A stretch of DNA of 64,000 nucleotides from Hypericum androsaemum. Taxonomy: Eukaryota > Streptophyta > Magnoliopsida > Malpighiales > Hypericaceae. The notes under the pieces are model-generated. The model ran no database searches. It was not told the DNA's origin and saw nothing but the letters and a program-made list of their open reading frames with translations. Each line of letters opens with the position of its first letter. The first letter of the stretch is position 1. Location: contig OZ023192.1 of NCBI GenBank assembly GCA_963995505.1, positions 13,623,001-13,687,000 of the forward strand, in the 5' to 3' direction. Of the stretch, positions 23,416 through 36,339 are shown in pieces. The position numbers and the translations under genes are program-made.

Positions 23416-24492
23416 TGTGTACTTGCTCCGAGTCTGTTCCTGATACTCTGATGTATTCACTTGATTTCATGAAATGAAATATGAGATTACACCCCAAAAA
23501 ATATAACAATAATGTTACCCCGAGAATGAATTTACGAAAAAACTCATCAGAGAGAGACTTTTCTCAATTTCTCCACTCAAACTTGTATTATTATCTTAAT
23601 ATAAGATAGATTTTGAAAAAATGAATCAGATGCTACTTGTACGAGTCTACATAGAGTGAGTGGAGATTTATTTATATTTTGGAGTGTAATAAAATTTATA
23701 TGTAAAAAGATAAAAGGTTTTTCACTTTATTTGACATTAGGGTCTAATAGTCGAATAGTTGTCGTTTGAGAATTTTTTTGATTAGGCGCTTTAACTATTA
23801 AAGAATATAATTTTATTTAAAATATATATTAATTACTTATCAACAAAAAAATTCTTTCACTTTAATGATGGGAACACTATGATTCATGATCCATCATGTT
23901 GAAGAATATAAACGGTTCTATAAGGATCTTGGATGATAAAAATACTAAAAAGGGAAAAAAATCGTTAATCCCAAACCCTAAAAGCCACATCATACCCGCA
24001 AATAATCGAACGACATCGATCTTGTTTTTTGGTTTATAATCTCGGTATTAATTTAATTTTGAATTAAATAAAATTTTTTAAATATGATAAAATTTTTCCA
24101 ACAAATATTCAACGGAAAATAATAAGGGAATGGACACGTAATCCACATCATTCTCCCCACGTTTTTTTACTTCGACATTTAGATTTCACCAATATCAAAC
24201 CATATTTTAAAAACAATTTTTTAATAGTACCTTTTTAAAGATTCGAACATAAAATCATTTCTGAATTGCGTCTTTGTACGTACGGTTAGGTACGAGCTGG
24301 CTAAGCGACAAAGGAGGAATATACGACCGGTAGTTTCGTCAAGTTACACTTGAATCCCTCATGAGATAATCATGGTGCAATGTCGATAATTATCATTGAG
24401 AAAGCGATTTGTTCCTTTTGAAACATTATGCTTATTTATAAAGGTTTGGATGAGTTGGGCGGTCACCCGATTTTGAGGATTATACATTTCTC

Positions 24493-24815
24493 TACTTAGG
24501 CAGGGTTGTAAATGTTACCTATTATAATTAATAAAACTCAACTTACAAAAAAAATGCTTATTTCTGAAGGTTTATTTCTTGTAAATTTTTTGTTATTTAC
24601 GTAAATTTGTTAGGTGTTCGGATATCACATATTATAAACCAATAATACTTAGGCAGGGTTGTAAATATAACCTATTATAATTATCAAAACTCAACTTACC
24701 AAAAAGAAATGCTTATTTCTGAAGGTTTATTTCTAGTTTAAAAAATTTGGTATTTTCGTCAATTTATTGGGTATTTCGTGCTCGAATACCACATATTTTA
24801 AACCAATAAATCAGG
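24493..24815. repeat. Two-copy tandem repeat, about 153-bp unit
   Basis: TACTTAGGCAGGGTTGTAAA starts at 24493 and 24646, and both copies go on through TATTATAATTA, CAACTTAC, ATGCTTATTTCTGAAGGTTT and a CACATATT-TAAACCAATAA end. Moderately diverged. Confidence 0.8.
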
Positions 24816-25327
24816 ATTTGTAGTCAAATTACAGAGATTTTTTTCTTCTAAATCTTATTTCTATTTGAATTTTTTACTTAAACCAAACGCATCCTATTGC
24901 ACTAAGAAGTCTCTTTTTTGTCTTTTTTTTAAAGTATAATTTTATTCACCAAGATATTTATAACCTAGTATTCCTTCTTGCTTTTATTTTATTTCTTTTG
25001 TTACGAACAGAAGTCATATCCGTAAATAATTTTTATAAAAACCATATTGTGACAATCAATGTCAACCCCTGAAAAAATTCCACATAAAATTAATAATCGT
25101 ATAACAAGTTAACTGAAAAACTACTTCCTAACTATCTACACTTACAGCACTATAAGAGTTCTAAACCCTTAAAAATAATTATTATTTCCCCAAAAAAATA
25201 GAAAGTCGAGATAATATATATCTCCAACTGTTTTAGATTCGAGTATCAAAGATACTAACTGTATTAAAACTCGGTAGAGATTAGTGTCCGAATTAATTTT
25301 TGGATATCGGGTAGTTAAAGCTTGATC

Positions 25328-28300
25328 ATGGCTGATGATCAGAATTTTAACTGGAGCAGTAATGATGAGAACTTTGGCAATTTAATGGAGGTTAATTATA
25401 ATGAGGCCATCTATCACGAGGAAGTCTTTCCGTCCAGCAGTGATCCTCAATGCATCGAAGCTGCTAATAGGCGGCTGATTGAATGTAATGGACAGGTCTG
25501 CTCTAATTTTATGTTTTGGTAGTTTATATTGGTTTATTCGTACATGCATACTAGAATTCAAGATATATTGATAGATAACTAAGTCGAAAAAGAGCATCCC
25601 GAATTTAGAATATTACATGAACCTTCGTCAAATTCGTCAAATTCGTCTTGGGTAAGAGCCTTTGGTGAGTTTATATTGGTTTAGGTTTCATATCTCTAAT
25701 ATTTCTATATGAATTTCTTTTACTTTATAGCACAAAGTGTATTCGAATTGACAAAGTTTAGGATTCAATTTCTATCACATTTAACCTTTGATGTAAAAAT
25801 TTACGTTTAAAAAGAAATTCATATGCTATAAAGTATAAGCAAGACTTCTGCTTTTTTTTCTCTTCTTGTTTTTTTTAGTGCAGCACTATATTCAGTTTAA
25901 TTTAACTCAGTTTCAAAAAATTTACCATGGTCAGAACACATGATACTTAGGCAGACTTTACGTTTTCTTTTTTTAGCTTTCTCAAAGAGTTTTTATTGAC
26001 CATTTTTTTTAGAATTGACTATGAATTTCCATCGATTCATTTATGCTTTATGTCGTTGGTGGCAAGTATCATTTGACAATATTACACCAATATTATACAA
26101 TACCAGAAATTGTTCATGTATTTCCATTAATTTCAAATTTTATTGATCATGATGACACATGGTATATTTGTTGCACTAAAAAGGGTATATAACTCTCTAG
26201 TAATTTCACACGTTTCCATTAAATTCTGTAGATTGGATGGTTGGGAGGATACTCTTCCTTTCCGTATCCACTAAAGCTCCAAATTACACCAAGTTTCTTA
26301 AAGTTGATACAAGACGAGGTGAACAAACACTACCAGCTCACAGCTGCTAGTGGTGGAGTCTCGGCCACTTCGGATTCGTCTCAATTGAGCCCGCCTCCCT
26401 CTGAGGTATCAAATTTGGGGCCTAATCAGAAGTTGAAGGCTGCATGCTTCAATGCAAGGAAAATCCAAGTAGGCTCATGGGAGGTAATCAAACAAACGTG
26501 CATAACACTCTCTGCTGCTATAGATTTCGTTTGTTTCGTCGAAAAATATTTTCTGTAAATTTTTTTCTGAGTTTAGACAATACTGAAAAAAAGAAAATAT
26601 AATAATTAAATTAGGTTAGCTCAATATCTTAATATGGTAAGAAAATAAATATGTCCTAAGACAAAAATCATTGGCCCATTAAATCAGTGGGATAAGATTT
26701 GGAGTAGCACTTAAACAAATTTTAGTTTTGTCAAAACCCTTTTTTGACCGAACATAATCACTTCTGTCTAATTCATCTAAATAAACACAGCCTTACTCGT
26801 TTAGGGTAGAGAGTGTTATCCCGCATTTTGTTGTGTTGGATTATTCACTTTGTTTATGAATCTCGGAAATTTACTAAGGAGGTTCTAAGGTCCAAAAATT
26901 TTGGAAAATCATTTTTAAATTTTTTTACCAAAAAACTTTTTCACTATAAAATATTTTTCTGAGAAACAAACACAATCAATTTTTTTTAATATAAAAACAT
27001 GAACTTTTGTTGATGTTACGTTCTCTTACATGAAACGAATGCAGAGGACATCGATTAACCAGAATGGTATAATGGGCAAGATCTATTTTGTTAAGAAAAG
27101 GATGGTTTGGGAAATTCTGCCATCCAGGTGCAGGAAAAGCAAGATTGAGATGCAATGGAGTGACATTATCGGTATCAAAGTTACTACGATGGAGAGACAG
27201 CTAGTACTCCAAGTTGAGGTGATTGCTCTTATTTGCATATTTCTCGTATTTAGTGTCTAATATTGTCGGATAGTATAGTATCCTTTCTAGTTTCTATTGA
27301 ATGAACCAAAAAAATTCTTAAAAAATAATGTTATTTGGATAGGTTGTCTGGAACTATTAGCACATTCCAATTTGTCTCTTTATCATGTTGGTGTAGAGCA
27401 ACAATTATGATAAATGTGGTTAACAATCCATAAAAAATCCTAACCACAAACAATAAATTCGAGAATCGGATAACAATGTCCTATTAGGATGAGGAAGCAA
27501 TATTTTTAATGAGGTAGTTTGTTTTGAACCAATATTTTTGTAGCAAAATGAAGTTTCATTTTTACTCAAAACGTAGGAATTATAATTCCTATCCAATATA
27601 TGGTAAGAATTCATTGATTTGTGGAACTAAAAATGGAATTGTGTGTAAATATCTATGATATCTCTACTCTTCCAAAATTTCACTTCTGGTTCGACCATTT
27701 TCATGATTAATGAATCTCGTTTCCTTGGCAATGGAAATCAAAATATTTTATTTTCGAAATTGATTCCATGGATTTCTTATGTGTACGAGCAGCTAGCCAA
27801 TCCTCCTAGCTTCCATGTAGAGCTGGAGCCAGTGCCAATGAAACATACAAGGTGGAAACAAACATCTGATTTCACTGATCGACAGGCTTCAACTTATCGG
27901 TAATTATTATTTCAGTTCTCGGTTCTTTTGTTCACTCCTATCTTCATGCATCGTGTTTTGTTTCTTTAATAAATAGATAAAATTAATTTTTGCCGTGAAA
28001 TGAAGTTACATCAAGAAAAGTACATTAGAATCGCTCCTGGACTCGTAAGAGAATAGAATGTAATAGAAACTCTCGGTTGAAATGACCCGTGATTGTTGTT
28101 GGTGTAGGATACACTCGTTAACGTTTCCTCTAGGTGTAGTCGACAAGCACATCCAGAATTTGTTCAATTCCGAGCCGCGGCTGCTTGAGTTGAGCAGACA
28201 GAAATTCCCAACCTTGTCGTCTCCTTGTTTCGACACCCCAAGTCACATGCCAACAAGCTTCTCTTTTGCTGGTTTTAATGGAGGAAATCAGAATTCTGGG

Positions 28301-30060
28301 GTCCAGCAGCCATTAAGGGGACCTACTCCACCAATGTTAGGTATTCCCTCTCCTTTTTCTGTTGAGTTTTCTTCTTGAGACTTGATTTACGTGAAAAAAA
28401 TCACAGGAAAAGAAAAGTCCATCATATGAATCAACATTCTTAATCTCACAATACGTTCTACAGAAACCAGTTACTTATAAATGCTATATGTATAGCAATA
28501 TAACATGGATCTCAATTTTTTTTATTTGCCAGAGAACCAACCGTGGACTTCCGTCAATTCATCTTTGCCATTTGATCAAACATCCTTTGGCGAATCTGAA
28601 CTCAATTGGCCCAATACAACGAATTTGAACCAAAGTCCAACAGCCGGATTAACGAGCATCAGCTTTCCTATGGATCCATGGATCTCCGCCAATTCATCTT
28701 TAAACTCTATGCCATTTGGTCAAACGTCCTTTGGTAAAGTTGAACTCAATTGGCCCAATACAACGAATTTGATCCAAAGTTCAACAGCAGGATTAACGAG
28801 CGTCATTAGCCTTCCCGGTACGTTGTTGTATGTTGTTTGCTATAATTTAATCACTTTTGTTTCAAATTGTTAACGTTTTTATATCTTTCTAGATACTACT
28901 TTTGAATTTCCTTCTATAGCAGCAAATGGGAATGCAACGATGCTTACGTGGAGAACAAGTTGTGCAGATAATTCAACCTTAGGTCAAGCTCATGGTATCC
29001 CCTCTCCCTTTTATATTTAGTTTTCTTCTTCTTAGCACTTGGTTTATGTGATTGCATGGACATGTGCAAGGAAATTAGATTAAATAACGTACGAGATTTA
29101 CGTGAAAAAAATATCGCGGCCAAAAGAAAGTTTACTATGTAAGTCAATAATACATCGTACAATAAAATGAGTAGCATATAGCTCTTCTAAACTTCTCAAT
29201 CTTACAATAAGCTCTTTTGTTTCGAATTGTTGACATTCATATCTGTTTCTAGGTATTACTTATGAACTTCCCTCCATAGCGACAAATGAGAATGCAACGA
29301 CGGTTCCGTGGATCACAAGTTATGCAGATGGTTCAACGTTAGGTCAAGCTCATGGAATTACTGCTACGTCCAATGTGGAATCTTCCTCTATTGTGCACCC
29401 TCTTCCATTAACAAGGCAGGAAGCTGAGGAAGGAAAGTATGGAAATTGTGATCCAGGAGATTTACGACGGATTGAACCTTGGACCTCAGTCAATTCATAT
29501 CTACATCTTGTGTCATCTGATCTAATGGACGTTGGCCAATCTGAACTCAATAGGCCCAATACAATGAATTTCAACCAAAGTACAACAGCAGGATTAACGA
29601 GCATCATTAACCTTCGTGGTACGTTGTTGTATGTTGTTTGTTATAATTTGAACCACTTTTTCTTTAGAATTGTCGACGTTTGTATCTCTTTCTAGATGCT
29701 ACTAACGAACTTCCTTCCACAGAAACAAATGAGAATCCAACGATGGTTCCGTGGATTACAAGTCACGGAGATAGTTCAACGTTAGGTCAATCTCATGGAA
29801 TTACTATGACGTCCAATGTGGCATCTTCCTCTATTGTGCACTCTCCCTTAACAGGACACAAAGCTGAGGAAGGAAGCCATGGAAATTGTGAACGAGGAAA
29901 AATGAAAGAATTTGAAAACGACTTTTCTTTCGAAAATGTTTCATGGAACGCATTGTTCAATCTCGTCAGGAACGGGAGTCCTCTGGGTGACCAACCCTAC
30001 CAGCAGCCAACCTGCCACCGTCATGCTTCCTCTAATGTATCGAAACCCGACAAGAAGTGA
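25328..30060 (+). CDS. ASG1-like plant protein with an expanded, repetitive C-terminus
   Basis: Nine exons: 25328-25495, 26232-26483, 27045-27218, 27793-27899, 28108-28340, 28533-28817, 28893-28994, 29253-29618, 29696-30060; 683 aa with all phases closed. The core (about residues 57-290) matches the plant family of Arabidopsis ALTERED SEED GERMINATION 1 (At2g24100-like): PYPLKLQITPSFLKLIQDE, IYFVKKRMVWEIL, KSKIEMQWSDIIGIK, KHTRWKQTSDFTDRQAS, PLGVVDKHIQNLF. The biochemical role is unknown; Arabidopsis mutants affect germination. From exon 6 on, the tail is built of two alternating repeat modules. The start is ATG 25328; the residue before it is TTG-ATC. The core looks faster-evolving than usual, so this may be a diverged or lineage-specific paralogue. 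Whether it is expressed cannot be judged. Confidence 0.82.
28540..29900 (+). repeat. Intragenic duplications: exon and intron modules of the ASG1-like tail
   Basis: Module A (PWTSVNSSL ... ELNWPNTTN ... TAGLTS) occurs at about 28545-28667, 28674-28805 and 29479-29605. Module B (ELPSI ... VPWITS ... STLGQAHG) occurs at about 28900-28994, 29262-29355 and 29706-29800. The introns following modules A2 and A3 are also copies, both starting GGTACGTTGTTGTATGTTGT. Duplication was therefore at the DNA level, introns included. In exon 8, B2 and A3 are fused without an intron. Confidence 0.85.
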
Positions 30061-31439
30061 AGATTTGAATGATGGCAAAGCTCTTCCATCAAGTAGTTAA
30101 CATCGTTGAATTTTCAATGGCTCGAATTCGAGACCTCTTGATTAAACTGAAATTTTTTTTGTTGATTGATCAAAATGATTGTTGGTTTTACGTATTGTTA
30201 GATAGTGATATGCTATAATGCATTCATTTTTTTCATTGAGATATTAAAATAAGTCATTGACTTTATGGGTATGCAAAAAATACAAAGAAATTGAATCGTA
30301 GTTGAAGACGTTGGAAGAATTTACCCTACTTTGTTACTGTAACTTGATAGTTTTTTTTTTCGGAAAGACAGTCGAGCTGCCATGGTATATTAATCAGGAA
30401 AATTACTATACAATATTGAGCTTAATTTCTGAGGCAGATGAGTTAGCCAATTGAATATACATTGTCGCGAATTAGACTTTGTTACAATCCAATCAGTCAC
30501 ATCATTTGCCGCCGTCGGGATAAAGCTAAGGTTACATCTAGGCATAAATGCAAGGGGAATTTTATCATAATAACATATTTTTCCACTTACCAAATTTTTT
30601 TTATAAGCAGAATTTTATATAACTTTAATATGATTACAATTTGATATTGAACTATATAAAGTGTCATTTTCAAAATCATCTAATTCGCAACACTTATGCC
30701 TAATTATATCCTAATTACCAAATTTTGTTATTCAACTTTTTTATCCCATAGATAAAATAATTTCTCTACGGTATTTTTTGTTTACATGATAGCTTTCGCT
30801 TTGGGTGTTGATTTTTTGAGCCGGAAACGTCAATTACGGCGAAGTGTCTGGTTTCGCCAGCTCGATTGCCAAACGAATGGCTTGAACTTTTGCATCTAGG
30901 GCAGATAAGGCACTCAATTGCCTAAGTGATTTCTAGCCACTGCAGCGATGCCCGAATTTTTTGTCTTCGTAACTTTCATAGCTAAGAGCCTAAGACCTGC
31001 TTTAGAACACCAATATGAGTTTTGATGGTTTTAAAGAAACTGACGTGGATTCATTGCAGTTCAGTTTCTTGGAAGAAAAGGTAGAAAAAAGTCTAGTTCA
31101 GAGAATAAAATGTGCTATGTTTGGTTTATCTCAATCATGTGTAGTTAAAAAATAAATAATTCATTGTCAAATCTTATGCATTACTGGGTTCAGTTTAACT
31201 AGAACAAAATTTCTGTTTGGTAGTTGTAAACAAGCTTTCTTTATTTAATTATGATGTTGGTATAATCTCAATATCCAGTTTTAATTTTTTTTATTAAATA
31301 AACTAGAAGAGTCTTTGAGAGCAGTTCTAACTGCCTAAGATTCTCACGACATGCTCTTGACGTGTAAGTTGAAGTAGCAAAACATATTTCATTTTATGAG
31401 TAATGTAATTATCTTGTATTTACAAGCAATAAAGTTGTT
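30061..31439. other. Intergenic, AT-rich
   Basis: 3' region of the ASG1-like gene and featureless AT-rich DNA. No coding or RNA feature supported. Confidence 0.5.
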
Positions 31440-31456
31440 AACAGTTAACACAACTT

Positions 31457-31568
31457 GTGCGAAAAATATTTGGCCTAACGGCACAAAGTATTAGAGAATT
31501 TGACGAAAATCAGGGTCAAATTCTAACAAAATATAATTAGTATTTTTTTTAATTACATTAAAAAAGAA
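31457..31568 (+). mobile_element. Short SINE (about 112 bp), second copy, 17-bp target-site duplication
   Basis: AACAGTTAACACAACTT flanks the insert at 31440-31456 and 31569-31585. The insert shares TATTTGGCCTA, the GAxRAAAATC-type block and an A-rich end with the SINE at 6033-6133. Its boxes are more diverged (GAATTTGAC in place of GGTTCGA), so this copy is probably older or from a sub-family, although its duplication is still perfect. Confidence 0.7.
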
Positions 31569-31585
31569 AACAGTTAACACAACTT

Positions 31586-33527
31586 CTCGGTGCTTATTTG
31601 AATGACTTTATTGGTACAATTTGAAGAAGAATTATGGATCTTAAGATATGGTATTGTACTTGCATGTTACTCTATTGTAAGGTTGTTTTCAATTTTAAAT
31701 TTTCTTCCTCTAGCAACTATGGTGTAACTTGAAATCTTTTTTTGGAGTTAATAATACAATCTGTCATAAAAGGCAATATTTGGAAAACTAATTTATAAGC
31801 AAAACGAGAATGTAAACTATATGAAATCCATCATAAATTTTAAAACTATAAAAATATAATTATTGATTATATCAAATGATACTCGTGGTGAAAGCACATT
31901 TTTTTTATACTTCCTGATATTTGAATACCTATTGAATCGGTTAATCCAAATTCGAGTTGGATGAGATCTTTGAAAAGTGACAAAATTGTATGCTGAGTTG
32001 CTCAAATTTGAGACATCTTGATTAAAAAACTATTGCATCTAACTTTGACGGGGGACTCACTTTTTTAGAAAGGTAAATTTTTAGAAATGATTAAAAAAAC
32101 CATGACTTTAGGTCGCAGTGAGCTTTGTTTGATACTCAAACTTATTTTTTCATTTCTACAAAGATTGATAGTTGGCCCAGCACCACCAAGTTTTAATTTT
32201 ATTCAACAAATGTTTTTGAAGGATATACAAAAATTTGAATGTACTGAAAAGGGGAAAAGGTGCACACACATGTATCCATAATTGCGAATAGTATTCTACC
32301 AAAAAAATAATAATTGCGAATATTAAAGTTCTCACCCAAAAAAAATAGGAATAGTAAAGTGCAGATGGACCCACACCCACGTGATTCGCTGACTCGGATC
32401 TTACTCATTTCCAACGATATTTACCTATTCTGGTACACCATAAGATAAGACCCTTTGACCAGGTCCAAAGCCACGTATTTTAACTGTACTTTTAATACAG
32501 ACGATTAAGTTGTTAACTATGTAATATCTACTATTCGAGTGACAAACTTTTATCCTCATAGTATTGGTTTGTAAATATGCCTACAATATTTTTATTTATA
32601 AAATATGATAAAATTTTACAAAAATTACTTAATACTATTGCGTTTATAAAACTCAAACCGAAGATCTATGGCCAAAATTTTATCATTGCCTTGGCCAAAA
32701 TTGGTCACTTAAACGACTGTATTTGTCAACACATGTAAACCATTTGACGCGTAGCGTCCATTCCAAATCTGGAGGCTGTAAATCAGCAAATGTCTGTGAT
32801 CGATTGGCCTGGAATTAGTACAAAGTTTGACATTTTCGGTTTCTTTGACCATAAAACGGATTATAAACCAATTATCTAAAACAAATAAATGTACAGCTGT
32901 CGCAGTAACTCCGCCATTTAATTAGTTTAAATTCCGATGATTTTCCCGCCAGCTCATGCTCGTCCCATCCTGCCTCCACGATATAATCCTTTAATTATGG
33001 ATTACCTCAAAAGGTGAATAAAAAATTAATCGATTACACCTTCCACGTGGAAAGGAATCTTGTTAAAATTGTAATTAATTAATAAAAAATAAATACGTAT
33101 GTGAGAGCATTGTTCTAACTTCTAACTTAATCAGGTCTCGCGTTCGTTCGAATTCGAGTTATTGGGATAGCATCAATGTAAAATACTAGTTGGGAGATAT
33201 TTGTCACTTTTCAAAGAGTTCACCTAGCTCGAATCTGCATTAATTAGTCTGATAAATTTATATGCTGTATATTAAAAAAAACAGATCAGTTGGTATGAAA
33301 ATTGGTATACTATAATCAATAAATTTCAAATTAGCGTCATTAAAAATATAGCGTCGTTAAATACTAATTTTTTACATCATCCAAAATCATAGCCACTTCA
33401 ATCAATAGTTGGGCCGGTATAAATCTGATACCAGGTGTATCAATCAAAAAGGGAAATACCCGTGTTTGTTTAAGAAAGAACGGCCACAAGTTTGGATAAC
33501 ATCGCCACGTCCCTCCTCTTGAAACAC
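31586..33527. other. Intergenic and promoter region of the TSJT1-like gene
   Basis: AT-rich. It contains a diverged ATCGGTTAATCCAAATTCGA fragment (31937-31956) of a dispersed repeat. No coding region is supported. Confidence 0.5.
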
Positions 33528-33535
33528 TATAAATA
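33528..33535 (+). promoter_or_regulatory. TATA box of the TSJT1-like gene
   Basis: TATAAATA, a textbook plant TATA box, 171 bp before the ATG. A CCACGTCC motif just upstream (33505-33512) has an ACGT core that could bind bZIP factors. Confidence 0.6.
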
Positions 33536-33698
33536 CTCCAATTCAGAAACCCAAAACATCTCACCATCTATTGATTGATACCTTTCAGTGCATCCATCCC
33601 TTTATTGGTTTATCTTTGGGTTATTGTTAGATCTCATAATAATTGTTCTAAAGAAAAAAGGGCAGAGAGAGACAAAGGAGAAAAAAAGAGAGAAGAAA

Positions 33699-35014
33699 AT
33701 GTTGGCAATATTTAGCAAAGGGTTGGTGAATCCACCACAGGAGCTGAACAGCCCAGCCTCATTGGATTCCACAAGAAAGGCAAAGATCCCAGAGGAGATT
33801 GTCAAGGATTTTGCTTCCTCCAATCCCTTCAAGGCCTTCTCTGTTGGGTTTGGAGGAGATGCATTGCTTGCTTATATCCCACCTCAAAATTCCATGCACC
33901 AAAGGTACATTTCTCTTCAAATGACAGAAGATCCTCTATCACTCTTTAATCTTTAGAATTTTTTATACCACCCACCCAACACTCGGATCAATTGGTTGGA
34001 ATTATTCTAGCGAAATTTTAGAAGCTTTCATTTTCAATATTAGTTAAAATCTTAGTTGCCTCATTCACCAATATCTGTAAACTCGTCTGATCTAGATTTG
34101 AGTTTGAGTAGCACCTAATCCAAGGCAAGAGAACTTATGATTTCTTATTTGATGGTAATATAAATAATTTTTTCAGCCATGTCTTAAAAAAATTGTATGG
34201 ATTGACACTTGAAAAAAATAATTGTCTTTTTTTCTTGTTAATATCACGCTGGATTGACTAATGTAGATTTGAACTGGATAAAATTTTTGAAATGTGCGTC
34301 CTTCTCGCATGCTAAAACTCAAGACTTTTTTTGGTTAAATTAGAATAACTCTCCGGATGTGTTGATGGCAGGTTGTTTTGTGGGGTAAACGACATATACT
34401 GCATCTTCTTGGGGAGCTTGAACAACCTGTGCAGCCTCAACAAGCAGTATGGGCTATCAAAGGGAACCAACGAGGCCATGTTCGTCATCGAGGCCTACCG
34501 GACCCTCCGCGACCGCGGCCCGTACCCGGCCCACGAGGTCATCAAGGATCTCGATGGCCGATTCGGCTTCGTCATCTACGATACCAAGGCTGGCCATGTC
34601 TTCACTGCACTGGTAATGCAATATTATTCTACTGTCGGGTTTGAGTTGGATACGTAGATTTTAGCGGTTTAACAAATGACATACATGCAGGGTGCAAACG
34701 AAGGGGTGAAACTGTTCTGGGGGATAGCAGGAGACGGGTCCGTAGTGATAACCGACAACCCGGAGGTTGTAAAGGGCGGGTGCGCCAAGTCATTCGCGCC
34801 ATTCCCGTCAGGGTGCATGTTCCACAGCGAGCAAGGGCTCGTGAGCTTCGAGCACCCGACGAGCAGGATCAAGGCCATGCCTAGGATCGACAGCGAGGGG
34901 GTCATGTGTGGTGCCAACTTCAAGGTCGATGTCCACTCCAGGAAGGTCGCCTCCTCCGCGATGCCTCGCGTTGGGAGTGAAGCAAACTGGGCTCTTTGGA
35001 GTTCCCATGCTTGA
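33699..35014 (+). CDS. TSJT1-like / aluminium-induced protein, DUF3700 (YGL and LRDR motifs)
   Basis: Three exons: 33699-33904, 34372-34612, 34691-35014; 256 aa. The start MLAIFSKGLVNPPQEL and the core CGVNDIYCIFLGSLNN are diagnostic of the stem-specific TSJT1 / auxin-down-regulated ARG10 family. The named motifs YGL (95-97) and LRDR (114-117) are both present. The fold is that of class II glutamine amidotransferases (Ntn-type), but these plant proteins lack a demonstrated amidotransferase partner and are known mainly as stress-, metal- and sugar-responsive. The domain continues through DLDGRFGFVIYD and FAPFPSGCMFHS and ends ANWALWSSHA. Exons 2 and 3 are clearly GC-richer than the surrounding DNA, which creates long false frames on other strands. 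It converges with TRAPPC13. Confidence 0.92.
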
Positions 35015-36339
35015 GAGAAGTTTGTTGGAGCTCCGGTGGGATTAATAAATAACTTGAGACTATTTTGGGACTTTTTCTTCATTTTCTTTAATTTAATTTT
35101 GCAGTTGGTGTGTATATATTTAATATTCCTGATTGTTTCCTTGGTTTTATCCTTGTTTTAAATGTCCTTTTCTATTCAGAAATTATTAAATTCAAAAATT
35201 TCTTAAAAGAATTCAAATTAGCCTGGACAGTTCTCTCAACAATGTATTCAGAATCGAACAACCTTCTTAAAAGAATCTAAATCACTAATCTTGTTAATCT
35301 TTAGATAGTTTAACTTTTGATGTCTAGCACTATGAATTTTTTTTGGTAAATTCAAATTTAGAGAGTTAAGACTAAACTTCGGATTCTAGACGATATTAAT
35401 GCAAAGCTTTTTGGGTTCTTTTGCTTTGCTTGGTTAGTTCTAAAATTCATTTGTTTTAAGGAATTTAAAGAGAAGAAAAAGAAGTGCCGGTGCATGTCTT
35501 CTTCAAATTCAATATTACCAAAATGAGAAAGTAACCACTAGCGTACGAACCACCAATCCATAACAAGTCGACATTCAAGTCCAAAGGACAACGATGTAGC
35601 TTAAATTAGTTTCTGACATCCTTGTGTTTCTACTGCCAACTGAAGAACACATGATCATGAACAATTTCTAACCCGGTTTTGAAGTCTTCGGTCTACCTGC
35701 TGCACGCCAGAATGCTGAGGTTATCTTTGAAGGAACCCCTCCCTGGCATAGCCTTCGAAGAAATGCGAACACCTTTGCAGTAAGGCAACCGAACCACAGT
35801 ACTTGGGAGACGAATATTTATCAGCAATCAGGCGTCGAACACGCTTCAATACAACGGGGCGGGCAGGCGAACGAGGTTGTCCTTCGATGGAACAAGAATT
35901 GATGACCCCCACAGTGCTAGACTTGGGAAAGCTGACGAGGGAATGCTTCACTCTAGATCTACAAAAATCTGCTAGCATTAGGCCAAGTGAAAATCATTAG
36001 TCACTGGAGTCGGACCTGGTACGTTAGATTGTACTGTTGCATGCATTGCATTCAGTTTCCTCTTATGTATATGTGCTTGGGACCGGTGATTGATAGCCCA
36101 AAAGGATAGTGCATGGGGATTTAAAACCTAAAAATGCTATATTTGTAAGTCTCTGAGCATTCCAGTGCTAAATTTGATAATTAAAAATGGATGATCTTAA
36201 TTGTTGGAAGCGCATAAACAGAAAAGATGGAACCATTTCCGGCAAGAATTTATCCATGCCTGTTGCATTAAGCTCATATCAGCAGTCAAAAAGCTTTTGG
36301 CCATGTTCAAGTACTTGAACGGACAGGAAAAGGAAGCCA
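35015..36339. other. Spacer between convergent TSJT1-like and TRAPPC13 genes
   Basis: 3' untranslated regions plus about 1 kb of unassigned DNA. At 35721-36000 overlapping frames of 65-85 codons exist on both strands without a recognisable domain or splice context. I do not call a gene. Confidence 0.45.

Larger units (their letters stand above)
22510..25327. other. Intergenic with small repeats, no gene
   Basis: 3' region of the TPR gene, a dispersed GCCGACTAATCG fragment near 22742, a degenerate short repeat (23200-23415) and a tandem duplication (24493-24815). The rest is AT-rich. The 111-130 aa overlapping frames at 23117-23509 lie on the repeat and look non-coding. Confidence 0.5.

Noticed and set aside
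23117..23509. Opposed 111- and 130-codon frames
   Set aside because: They lie on a degenerate CTGCAAC repeat, mirror each other on both strands and have no recognisable domain.
34378..35082. Long alternative frames across the TSJT1-like exons
   Set aside because: Shadows of GC-rich coding exons; only the frame carrying YGL and LRDR matches a family.
35721..36000. Possible small gene between TSJT1-like and TRAPPC13
   Set aside because: Both strands are open over the same stretch, without splice context or recognisable motif.
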